Shown one piece after another: positions 1 through 8,568 of a stretch of 64,000 nt of DNA (positions are counted from its first letter, which is position 1; each line of letters opens with the position of its first letter). The DNA comes from JADFJB01 sp964464595. GTDB taxonomy: Bacteria; Zhuqueibacterota; JdFR-76; DREG01. The notes under the pieces are model-generated. The model ran no database searches, was not told the DNA's origin, and saw only the letters and a program-made list of their open reading frames with translations. The stretch lies in assembly GCA_964464595.1 (NCBI GenBank), contig CAYXGW010000002.1, positions 1 to 64,000 of the forward strand, read 5' to 3'. Position numbers and translations under genes: made by a program.

Positions 1-2277
1 AAAGAAACTATCAGAATTGCCTAAAGTGTTTACTTTAAAATTAATATTCTTTTCTCCGCCATTAAAAATTGCCGCACTTTGGAAGTTTGGAGGATTAAAG
101 AGCTGCAGCATAGGATCAGTGCCAGCTTCCAGGACCATATTGTCGTTACTAAATAGAATATGGGTACCGAAATTATCATTGTGAAAAATGAAATCGTCAA
201 TTCCTAGGCTACCTGCTACATCAAGTGTGTGAGTCGGATCTGTTGTGCCTATTCCTACATTGCCGTCATTATCCACGAAGACTGCATCTACCGGATCGCC
301 ATCGGCAGCATCCAGTGAATGGCCATCGCCACCACCACCGACTGCCGCAGTGGTTTGTAATGTACCATCCGGAAATTTTAAGCCGCCTGTAGTTGAGTGT
401 ATGGTTCCGGCTACCTCTAACTTACTATTAGGAAAAATCGTCCCAATACCGACGTTGCCGTCACTTTTCCAAGTCATAATATTGTCAGACCCATTAAGTT
501 GTGTTGTTAAATAAATACTGCTACCACTAGCGAATCTAAAATAATATTTAGAACTACTATCTCCTAATCCGAATAAGTTGGCTTCTGAAAAAGTAGTATG
601 GATTTCTAAGGCTACATTGGGACTCGTCGTCCCAATGCCGACGTTGCCATTGTTATCCACAAAGACAGCATCTATGGGATTACCATCAGCGGCGTCTAGA
701 GAATGGTTGTCGCCATTGCTACCACCACCGACTGCCGCCGTTGTTTGCAGTGTGCCATCCGGAAATTTGAAGCCGCCTGTCCTCGATTCAATGGTGCCCG
801 CAACAGAAAGCATTTCAGTTGGGAAATTGGTACCAATACCAACACCCCCGGCGGCGCGAATTAAGAATTGGCTATCTGCCGAAGAGCCAAAAACGCCTCC
901 GGAAGAATCAGACCATACAAATGCCCCGGTATGGTTTGCTTCGGCCTTTCGTCCGGCAGCGAAACTGTAATTACCCCTGGCAAAATTAAATAACCCTCCG
1001 GGAACAGTTGAATGTTTTCCAGTAGCACCATTGACGCTCCCTCCTGAAACAGTAGCCAGGAGGCCAGATGCTACGTTTCGCGTCCCACCCCCTATTGTTG
1101 AGAGCTCACCGCTAGCTTTATTGTTTAAGCCCCCACCGACTGTAGCAATCTGGGCGGAGAATAAATCGGTATCCCCATCGCCAGCCTGGTTGTCTAGACC
1201 TCCCCCAATTGTACCGTAATGATCTGTAACTATGTTAGGTGAAATGCTACTTCCTCCTCCGCCTATACTCACTCCTCCGGCCCCGTTTGTCGCCAAGTTA
1301 GTTGCGCCACCTCCAATGACATTGACAAAATCGTCTGCTGACGATTCCAAACGAAGTGCTTGTCGACCAAATACACGGAATACCAAAGGTATGTTGTCGA
1401 TTGTGCCCACGAAATTGCTGTCAGGATTGGTTCCGCTGTTGCCGTTCAGGGACCAACTGGTATTGTTATCGCTGTTGGCAGCCGGCTGCCAGGTGCCCGT
1501 ACCGGAAGCATCAGAAGTCAGCACAAAACCGCTGGATGCGCCCGTTGGCAATTTGAAGCCCAGCGTTTGGGTGGTTCCGGCAACATCGAGCCTATGGGCA
1601 GGAGTGGTCGTCCCAATGCCAACATTGCCGCCGGTATCAATCGTCATTCTTGTTCCTGTAAGTCCCTTGAAATGCAATCTGCTTTCAAATCCGATGGTTA
1701 ATTCATCAGACGCCACTATTCTCTGATGTTGACTATCGTTAGAAAACATCTGTAGAGTCTGGGATAATGGATTTGTTTTGCTTACCAACTTAAGGGTACC
1801 ATTGGTTTTGATACCTCCTGCGACATCGAGTTTGCTATTTGGGTCTGGAGAAGTAGTGCCAATACCAACGGTGCCTTCGGAAGGAAAAACGTTGGAATTA
1901 CCGAGCACTGACAATGAAGAAAAACTATAGGCGGAAGAAGTAAGCTCTGTGCGAGGCTGCAATTCAGTGCCGCCATCGATTGATATTCCGAGCCAGTATT
2001 GCTTGTCGAAAGCCAAATCTATCGGATTCACGCTGCCCAGGATTACGTCTAGAATTCCGTCAACCAGATCCAAGGATTGCGTTTCCGTCCAGATTGACGT
2101 TCCGCCCGTATTCACGTCATAAAAGTTAAAAGTGATCTGGAAGCTGCCATCAGGCACAACAGTGCCACTGTCATCAGTCAATACGGCCTGGTAGCTAATG
2201 GTTTTCGGAATCTGGCCAAAAACACTCATTATGAAAACAGCTAAAAGAAAAACTATGGTTAAGTTGATTTTTCTCAT
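1..2277 (-). CDS. Large repetitive secreted fibre-like protein, 3' end outside window
   Basis: Open frame of 759 codons with no stop before the window edge, so only the N-terminal part is visible. The start is ATG at 2277, directly after a strong GGAGGAG ribosome-binding site. Residues 1-23 form a signal peptide (hydrophobic core, then SVFGQ), so the protein is exported. It continues with a beta-rich region starting PKTISYQAVLTD, then four or more VGIGTT-type repeats with LDVAGT segments, and a middle stretch of GGG-N-ASG repeats (roughly residues 345-465) like YadA-type head repeats. A unit of about 170 bp occurs twice (246-412 and 627-803). Such proteins in this lineage often end in a tail-fibre or peptidase S74 chaperone domain, but that end is not visible. 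GC content is visibly higher than in neighbouring genes. Function unknown; a surface or extracellular fibre is an inference. Confidence 0.8.
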   Translation of the reverse strand, partial: MRKINLTIVFLLAVFIMSVFGQIPKTISYQAVLTDDSGTVVPDGSFQITFNFYDVNTGGTSIWTETQSLDLVDGILDVILGSVNPIDLAFDKQYWLGISIDGGTELQPRTELTSSAYSFSSLSVLGNSNVFPSEGTVGIGTTSPDPNSKLDVAGGIKTNGTLKLVSKTNPLSQTLQMFSNDSQHQRIVASDELTIGFESRLHFKGLTGTRMTIDTGGNVGIGTTTPAHRLDVAGTTQTLGFKLPTGASSGFVLTSDASGTGTWQPAANSDNNTSWSLNGNSGTNPDSNFVGTIDNIPLVFRVFGRQALRLESSADDFVNVIGGGATNLATNGAGGVSIGGGGSSISPNIVTDHYGTIGGGLDNQAGDGDTDLFSAQIATVGGGLNNKASGELSTIGGGTRNVASGLLATVSGGSVNGATGKHSTVPGGLFNFARGNYSFAAGRKAEANHTGAFVWSDSSGGVFGSSADSQFLIRAAGGVGIGTNFPTEMLSVAGTIESRTGGFKFPDGTLQTTAAVGGGSNGDNHSLDAADGNPIDAVFVDNNGNVGIGTTSPNVALEIHTTFSEANLFGLGDSSSKYYFRFASGSSIYLTTQLNGSDNIMTWKSDGNVGIGTIFPNSKLEVAGTIHSTTGGLKFPDGTLQTTAAVGGGGDGHSLDAADGDPVDAVFVDNDGNVGIGTTDPTHTLDVAGSLGIDDFIFHNDNFGTHILFSNDNMVLEAGTDPMLQLFNPPNFQSAAIFNGGEKNINFKVNTLGNSDSFF
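246..803 (-). repeat. Tandem-type internal repeat, two copies of ~170 bp
   Basis: The segments 246-412 and 627-803 are close copies encoding a block with FPDGTLQTTAAVGGG, then HSLDAADG, DAVFVDN and NVGIGTT. They are separated by about 215 bp of unrelated coding sequence. Such near-identical units inside a fibre gene are prone to copy-number change. Confidence 0.75.
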
Positions 2278-2350
2278 TTTCTCCTCCGGCGGAAGTTAAT
2301 TAAGTTAAATTTATATTCACATATACCAACATTTATGCCAAAGCCAATCA

Positions 2351-2388
2351 AAAACAAAAAACCCTTTAAGCAATTAGCCTAAAGGGTT
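2351..2388 (-). terminator. Rho-independent terminator
   Basis: On the minus strand a 9-bp perfect stem (AACCCTTTA / TAAAGGGTT, 2380-2388 with 2360-2368) closes an 11-nt loop and is followed by a T-rich run ending near 2351. It lies 110 bp past the stop of the sigma-54 activator and would separate it from the fibre gene. Confidence 0.85.
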
Positions 2389-2498
2389 ATTTTAATTGAA
2401 GTTACTATTCTTAACCTAGCTTATCATCTTTTTCAAATCATCAGCTAAATTATATTCTATTTGATATAATTATATCTTAATTGATATAAAATAGGTAG

Positions 2499-4088
2499 TC
2501 ATTTTTCTGACTTAAACATAGAAGGTTCAATACCATATTTAACCATTTTATCATAATAATTTTTATAGGTCATCTTTGAGATTTGCGCTGCGGCACTGAT
2601 GTTGCCTTTAGCTTTACTTAAATTCGCAATGATGTAATCCTTCTCGAAAGTTTCCATAATTTGTTGTTTTGCTTCTTTAAATGATAAATTAATTTTTGAT
2701 TCTGTTGGTACTTGTGAAATATTGAATACATTTTCCGGCAGGAGTTTTGGAACGATACATTTATCTTCTGTTAAAACCACTGCTCGTTGAATAATATTTT
2801 CTAATTCACGTATATTTCCAGGGTAATCATAATCCATTAACATTGATTCTGTCTCATGGGATAACTGCAAATTCTTCTTGTTCGATTTATCTCCAAATAA
2901 TTTTAGAAAATGTTGAATGAGAAGAGGAATATCGCTTTTCCGGTCACGTAATGGCGGAATCTCAATTTCAATCACCTTTAAGCGGTAGTACAGATCTTCT
3001 CTGAAGCCACTATTATTTATTAATTGTGTTAGATCTTTATTCGTTGCCGTTACAATCCGTACATCTGATGAATGAATGGATGTATCTCCGACCTTGCTAT
3101 ATTCTCCCGTTTGTAGTACCCGCAATAATTTAACTTGTAATGCAGGCGACATTTCACTAATTTCGTCCAGGAAGATGGTACCGCCATCGGCGCTTTCGAA
3201 CCAGCCAATTTTATCTTTAATAGCCCCGGTAAATGCGCCGTGAACATGGCCGAAAAGCTCAGATTCCAAAATATTCTCAGGAAGAGCGCCGCAATTAATG
3301 GGTACGAACGGCATATTGCTGCGATTGCCATTAAAATGAAGCGCCCGGGCAACCAGTTCTTTTCCCGTGCCGCTTTCTCCCAGGATCATAATCGTTGTAT
3401 CTGCATCTGCAATTTGAGTGATAAGCTTAAGAATCTCCACCATTTTAGGATGATGGCTTACTATATTGCCAAATTGATATTTCCGTCGTAATTCTTTTTC
3501 CAAGGCTTGCACATGGTTATGCAGCATTTTTCGGGTCAATGCATGGTGCGCTGCAAGTGAAACAAAATCTGCAAACATTTCTACGAAAGTAAAGGTTTCG
3601 CGCTTAAAAGCGCCTTTAACGGTTCGATTTTCAAGATAGATTACGCCAAATACATCCTGGCTGTGCATCATAGGTAAACAGATTACTGAAAGGATTTTTA
3701 GCCGCGTTGCACTTTTACTCTGTAGTTCAGGATCTTCCAAAGCATTGCGCAGGCAGATTTGCTTATGTTGTGTTTTTACTTTGTTTATAATTGTCCTGCT
3801 GATCTCAAATTCAGGATGATCAATATTTTCTTTGCGAAGATTCCTGGCTGTTTCAAATAGATTATTTCCGTCATCATCGAAAAGGATGATCATCCCACGC
3901 TCGGCTCCGGAAATTTCTACGACCTGATCCATCGCAACTGCCAATAAGCGATTCACATCAGATTCAGTTAATAGTAGTTTACCAATTTCAAGAAGATGTT
4001 GGAGCATTGCAGATTCATCAGTTCCGGAATTATCAACACGCCGTTCTACTTGATTTTTTTTTGAACCAATCCTAAATTTCATCATCAA
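2499..4088 (-). CDS. GAF-domain sigma-54-dependent transcriptional activator
   Basis: 529-residue bacterial enhancer-binding protein. Residues ~25-190 are a GAF sensor domain, ~205-440 the AAA+ sigma-54 activation domain, and the last ~50 a Fis-type helix-turn-helix. Visible motifs are Walker A GESGTGKE, the sigma-54 contact loop GAFTGA, Walker B GGTIFLDE and the arginine-finger region. There is no receiver domain, so control is probably by ligand or protein binding to GAF (FhlA/NorR-like logic). It stands alone between an upstream kinase gene and a downstream terminator. The target genes are unknown. Sigma-54 use by this organism is supported by a second activator at 56731-58107. Confidence 0.92.
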   Translation of the reverse strand: MMMKFRIGSKKNQVERRVDNSGTDESAMLQHLLEIGKLLLTESDVNRLLAVAMDQVVEISGAERGMIILFDDDGNNLFETARNLRKENIDHPEFEISRTIINKVKTQHKQICLRNALEDPELQSKSATRLKILSVICLPMMHSQDVFGVIYLENRTVKGAFKRETFTFVEMFADFVSLAAHHALTRKMLHNHVQALEKELRRKYQFGNIVSHHPKMVEILKLITQIADADTTIMILGESGTGKELVARALHFNGNRSNMPFVPINCGALPENILESELFGHVHGAFTGAIKDKIGWFESADGGTIFLDEISEMSPALQVKLLRVLQTGEYSKVGDTSIHSSDVRIVTATNKDLTQLINNSGFREDLYYRLKVIEIEIPPLRDRKSDIPLLIQHFLKLFGDKSNKKNLQLSHETESMLMDYDYPGNIRELENIIQRAVVLTEDKCIVPKLLPENVFNISQVPTESKINLSFKEAKQQIMETFEKDYIIANLSKAKGNISAAAQISKMTYKNYYDKMVKYGIEPSMFKSEK

Positions 4089-4203
4089 TAAATAACAATT
4101 TAAATTTTGAGCCCTTTTTTTAGGAAAAAGAAACTATAGCAATATAACAATATTTATTTGATATATCTCTACCATTTTTATCGGTTGTTATACCTTCAAA
4201 TCA

Positions 4204-4238
4204 ATATAGATTAACAAACCAATACCATTAATCTATAT
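4204..4238. repeat. Perfect 10-bp inverted repeat
   Basis: ATATAGATTA (4204-4213) and TAATCTATAT (4229-4238) flank a 15-nt loop, between the kinase stop and the sigma-54 activator start. It is AT-rich with no clear T-run on either side, so it could be a weak terminator for the kinase gene or an operator for the activator. Confidence 0.5.
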
Positions 4239-4290
4239 CTTTCCCTCAAAGGATTGTTTCTCACCCTAAATATCTCACTTATTTACTTAT

Positions 4291-7200
4291 TTATTCCCGT
4301 TCACCTTCTACAATTTTCAGCATCTGGTTGACTGGTACGTCATCCAAGACTGTGACAATCCCGCTCGGCCATTTCACTTCGATTCGATCCACCCTATCCG
4401 CAGTTCCAAGGCCAAAATGAACCGGCTGGGAGCTTTGAAATCCCTCTCCCAAATCCCCACCGTCAACATACCTCATCTGTGTTAAATCGCCGGCAGTAGC
4501 AATAATCCTGGCACCAAAACCGTCCCGGTTACTTTTCGTTCCAATCAATTTGATCTTTAGCCAATGCTTTGACGTCGCTCTATTCCGGTAAAGAATTTTA
4601 TTATCCCCGCTTAGAGCAAAGAGATCGAGAAAACCATCATTATTATAGTCCCCAAACGCGGCAATGTCCAGATGTAATGGGCTAGATACTCCAGCCAGTT
4701 TAGTAACATTTGTAAATGTTCCGTTGCCGTTATTGCGATAAAGTACATTTACCTGGTTGTTCAAATTAGACACAAAAATGTCCAGATCGCCGTCATTGTC
4801 AAAATCGCCAAAAGCAGAGTTGGAGCCGTCTCCGCTATCACCAACCCCAGCTTCGGAAGTAACATCTGTAAAAGTGTAATCAGGTGCTCCTTCATTGCGG
4901 AAGAGAAAATTCGAATATGCCGTATGAAATACACCCCGGGTAACGTAAAGGTCCAAATCACCATCATTGTCATAATCGCCAAAAACTATTCCTCGGCTTC
5001 GGTCCCCTATTCCAAGACCCACAAGCAGGGTAACATCCGTGAAGGCGCCGTTGCCGTTGTTCTTGTACAAGACATTATTACCATAATAAACGGATATATA
5101 GATATCCTGATCGCCGTCATTGTCGTAATCCACAAAAACGCATCCATGAGCCCAACCCTTGAAAACGATGTTTGATTCTGCTGTAATGTCTGTAAATTGC
5201 CATTGCGGTGGGCCGTTATTCTTGTATAAGGCAGCTGCACGACTGGTATCATTGGAGAGAAAAAGATCAAGATAACCATCGTTGTTATAATCGCCAAAGG
5301 CACTATGAGTAGATTTGTCTTCATTTGTGATTCCGGAAACTCCGGAAACATCAGAAACATCTTCAAAAGTTCCATTGCCTTTATTTCTAAATAGAATTTT
5401 GGGGCCAAAGGCTGTAACAAATATATCCACAAAACCATCTTTATCATAATCAACAAAGCCCACTCCCGCATGTGCTCCCGATACTTTGTCTAATCCTGTT
5501 GAGGCTGAAGTATTCGTAAATGAGAACCCTTTGTTCTCACCATTATTTCGATATAGAATGCTGGGCACATCTTTCATTTGGATGTAGAGGTCCAGGTTGT
5601 CATCATTGTCAAAATCAAAGATTCCAAACATTGACCCTCCGGAAGAAGTATTTATCCCAACCTGGGAAATTACATTCGTGAAGATGGGTCTGCCAAAAAC
5701 CTGAATACGGTTATTGGTTCCATCCGAAACCACAATATTTCCATAATCATCTACTAGTGTGCTAGCCGGATTATTGAAATCCCCTTCCCCGGAGCCATGA
5801 ACACCGAACTGATAGAGATAATTTCCGGATGAATCGAAAACCTGGATACGATTATTGCCTGAATCCGTAACGATTATATTGTCCTCATTATCTAACGTGA
5901 TTCCAGTAGGCAAATCAAATTGACCTTCACCGGAACCGGACTCACCGAATTTGAAGAGAAAACGGCCAGATGAATCGAACACCTGGACACGACGATTCTG
6001 AAACTCAAGAACAATGATATTACCGGAGTCATTCACAACCACACCACATGGATTATAAAATTGTCCATCACCCAATTCCAAAGGACCTGAACCATCAGGA
6101 TCGACACAAAGTCTGCCAGTGTCGATACTGCATGAATTACCGAATTTGAATAAAAGATTACCGGAAGAATCAAATACCTGGATGCGATTGTTAAAGAGAT
6201 CTGCAACGAGAATATTATTTGAGTGGTCCACCGTTATACCGTATGGGCGGTCAAATTGGCCGTCGCCAATTTCGAGAGGGCCAGATCCATCCGGGTCAAC
6301 ACAGCTTTCATCTATTTCAATTGTACATTCACTACCAAATTCAAACAGGAAATTTCCAAAGGAATCAAATACCTGGACACGATGATTGAAAGTATCTGCA
6401 ATCAAAATATTACCTGAGCTGCTAATCGCAACTCCAGTGGGCTGATTAAAATTACCATTCTCCGTTCCAAAAGCGCCAAACTCGGAGAGAACATTTCCCA
6501 TCAAATCGAATACCTGGATTCGGTGATTCATTTTATCTGCAATGAGCAAATCGCCTGAATGATTAAAAGCAAGGCCCGCGGGTTGATCAAATTGTCCTTC
6601 ACCATTTCCGGGGAAACCGAAATCGTATAAAAACTTGACGGATTGAGTTTCAATCTTGTTTTGATCCTTAAACATAAAAAGGGCAACGTATAATGTTACA
6701 AAGAAAACAGCGGCAATTAGCGGCCAAAAAATCAATGATCTTTTTTTAGGGTGAGAGGTTTTCTTTTCCAATTTTTTAAGATCATTTATGAAACCTTGTA
6801 AGCTAGAATATCTTTCATCAACACTTTTTTTCAGTAGCATGTCTACCATTCCGGACATTTCAGGTGAGATATTTTTATTCTCAAGTTGAATATCCGACGG
6901 ATCATCTTCGATGATTTTCGATAAAGTCGTGATATTCGTTTTCGCCTGAAATGGTAATTTACCTGTTAAAGCTTCATACAAGACAACCCCAAAGGAAAAG
7001 ATATCTGTTCGGGAATCCAGTGTCTTGCCTTGTGCCTGTTCAGGCGACATGTAAGAAACAGTCCCCATTATGCTGGTTAAGGCCAATGTATCTTTAGTAA
7101 AAGCCAGTTCCTTATTTATTTGGATATTATTTTTGCCACCGACATCGGATTCAATTGAATCGGAAGCAAGTTTAGCCAAACCGAAGTCCATAATTTTCAC

Positions 7201-7635
7201 ATAACCTTCCCGAGTCACCATTATATTATCCGGTTTGATGTCCCTATGAATAATCCCTTTATTGTGTGCGGCTTCTAAAGCAGAACAAATTCTAAAACTC
7301 AGGTTTATCACTTCGGATTCCGACAAGAAATTTCGGTCAAGCAATATTTCCCGCAAGGTTTTTCCATCTACAAATTCCATAACAATATAATTGATCCCCT
7401 TTTGATGACCGACATCATAAACCGTGCAAATATTTGGATGATTTAAAGCCGATGCCGCCTGAGCCTCGTGCATAAATCCGGTTCGATTCTCTTCATTTTT
7501 AAGTAAATTAGAAGACAATATTTTGATAGCGACAGAGCGAAGTAAACGTGTATCATTGGCCAGGTAAACCTCACTCATTCCTCCTTCACCAATTTTCTTT
7601 TCTATGACGTAATGGTTAAGCTTAGTCCCAATCAT
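4291..7635 (-). CDS. Membrane Ser/Thr protein kinase with NHL, VCBS and ASPIC/UnbV sensor region
   Basis: 1114 residues. Residues 1-285 are a PknB-type kinase with all key residues: glycine loop GEGGMSEV (17-24), Lys38, HRD with catalytic Asp132, DFG at 150-152 and the SPEQAQG activation-segment motif. A single membrane helix lies at ~300-322. The part beyond it, presumably periplasmic, holds six NHL repeats (each ending RIQVFD or similar, ~345-670), then seven VCBS/FG-GAP repeats with Ca-binding DYDNDGD-type loops (~690-1010), and a C-terminal ASPIC/UnbV domain (~1020-1110). Two NHL linkers carry paired cysteines and a DPDGSG insert. Kinase inside with propellers outside suggests a receptor kinase sensing an extracellular ligand or matrix. 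Substrates are unknown; the nearby PP2C and STAS genes are candidate partners only by proximity. Confidence 0.93.
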   Translation of the reverse strand: MIGTKLNHYVIEKKIGEGGMSEVYLANDTRLLRSVAIKILSSNLLKNEENRTGFMHEAQAASALNHPNICTVYDVGHQKGINYIVMEFVDGKTLREILLDRNFLSESEVINLSFRICSALEAAHNKGIIHRDIKPDNIMVTREGYVKIMDFGLAKLASDSIESDVGGKNNIQINKELAFTKDTLALTSIMGTVSYMSPEQAQGKTLDSRTDIFSFGVVLYEALTGKLPFQAKTNITTLSKIIEDDPSDIQLENKNISPEMSGMVDMLLKKSVDERYSSLQGFINDLKKLEKKTSHPKKRSLIFWPLIAAVFFVTLYVALFMFKDQNKIETQSVKFLYDFGFPGNGEGQFDQPAGLAFNHSGDLLIADKMNHRIQVFDLMGNVLSEFGAFGTENGNFNQPTGVAISSSGNILIADTFNHRVQVFDSFGNFLFEFGSECTIEIDESCVDPDGSGPLEIGDGQFDRPYGITVDHSNNILVADLFNNRIQVFDSSGNLLFKFGNSCSIDTGRLCVDPDGSGPLELGDGQFYNPCGVVVNDSGNIIVLEFQNRRVQVFDSSGRFLFKFGESGSGEGQFDLPTGITLDNEDNIIVTDSGNNRIQVFDSSGNYLYQFGVHGSGEGDFNNPASTLVDDYGNIVVSDGTNNRIQVFGRPIFTNVISQVGINTSSGGSMFGIFDFDNDDNLDLYIQMKDVPSILYRNNGENKGFSFTNTSASTGLDKVSGAHAGVGFVDYDKDGFVDIFVTAFGPKILFRNKGNGTFEDVSDVSGVSGITNEDKSTHSAFGDYNNDGYLDLFLSNDTSRAAALYKNNGPPQWQFTDITAESNIVFKGWAHGCVFVDYDNDGDQDIYISVYYGNNVLYKNNGNGAFTDVTLLVGLGIGDRSRGIVFGDYDNDGDLDLYVTRGVFHTAYSNFLFRNEGAPDYTFTDVTSEAGVGDSGDGSNSAFGDFDNDGDLDIFVSNLNNQVNVLYRNNGNGTFTNVTKLAGVSSPLHLDIAAFGDYNNDGFLDLFALSGDNKILYRNRATSKHWLKIKLIGTKSNRDGFGARIIATAGDLTQMRYVDGGDLGEGFQSSQPVHFGLGTADRVDRIEVKWPSGIVTVLDDVPVNQMLKIVEGERE

Positions 7636-8068
7636 TGCCGATATTTTGCCCTTGCTTATGTTCCAAGTTTAAATAAAGGTAATCAATATTTGAATTAGAT
7701 TATGATTTTGTTGATCCCCACTTATCGTTTTCTATGCGTTTCAGATTAACTTTTCCGTTGCAGCAGGGTTCAACAACAACTTTACAGTATTCGCATTGAC
7801 CAACAATAAATAACTTAATACTAATTGACCAGAAATAATATACTGTCTAGATGGTAGAATGGCGAGATATTCTTTAATAAATTGACAATTTTGGGTGCTA
7901 TGGTGTTGCTGTTCCTGAAACAGTTTACTAGATTTTAAGCAAAAAATCTGAAGTTCTCTTATTGGAAATAAGAATCAAAAGGTAATATTTATAAAGATAA
8001 GTCATTAACTCAACAGCAAAAATCGGACAGTCAAAGTTGAGTCGGCGAATGAGTTTATTAGTTCCCAA
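7636..8068. other. Intergenic region, no gene supported
   Basis: 433 bp between two minus-strand genes. I see no RNA gene, terminator or strong promoter. One short minus-strand reading frame (ending near 7700) contains C-x2-C and CC but has no start codon, so it is not called. Confidence 0.5.
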
Positions 8069-8566
8069 TCAAGTAAGATTGAATTGTTTATATAATGTTT
8101 CCCAAACTTCGTCTAAGCCTACTGAGATAACTTTTGTTTCCCCAATCACCGGCATAAAATTTATGTCGCCATTCCATCGCGGAACGATATGATAATGCAA
8201 ATGATCTTTTATTCCCGCACCAGCGACTCTGCCAAGATTCATTCCAATGTTATACCCATGAGGTTCAAAGGTATTTTCAAAAGCTTTCATAGAATCCTCG
8301 AGCAAATTCATGAGTTCCAATTTTTCATCCGAATTTAGCTCATCAAAACGATTCGTATGCTTGTATGGAACAATCATTAAATGGCCGCTATTATAGGGAA
8401 ATTTGTTCATAATTACGAAAGAATGTGTTGCGCGTTGGAGGATTAAATTTTCTCGATCCTTTTCCGGGTCTTGAGCAGGAAGATCACAAAAAATGCAACC
8501 ATCCTCATTGATGCGATCAGCAGATTTAATGTATTGGAGTCGCCATGGAGCCCACAATATATCCAT
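8069..8566 (-). CDS. HIT-family nucleotide hydrolase or phosphorylase
   Basis: 165 residues. The histidine-triad signature HLHYHIVPRW lies near residue 140, and the N-terminal CIFC pair is typical of the Ap4A-phosphorylase-like HIT branch (the group of Mycobacterium Rv2613c). Members cleave dinucleoside polyphosphates or nucleoside phosphoramidates in the cytosol. The WAPWR stretch at the N terminus is also characteristic. The start is 2 nt after the stop of the EF-G-like gene, so the two are almost certainly co-transcribed. The exact substrate cannot be read from sequence. Confidence 0.92.
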   Translation of the reverse strand: MDILWAPWRLQYIKSADRINEDGCIFCDLPAQDPEKDRENLILQRATHSFVIMNKFPYNSGHLMIVPYKHTNRFDELNSDEKLELMNLLEDSMKAFENTFEPHGYNIGMNLGRVAGAGIKDHLHYHIVPRWNGDINFMPVIGETKVISVGLDEVWETLYKQFNLT

Positions 8567-8568
8567 AA

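Noticed and set aside
245..1726. Plus-strand open frames at the left edge
   Set aside because: They are shadows of the open minus-strand fibre gene, whose frame has no stop.
7700..7850. Minus-strand frame encoding a CxxC and CC peptide upstream of the kinase
   Set aside because: No ATG, GTG or TTG start in frame and no ribosome-binding site; probably chance.
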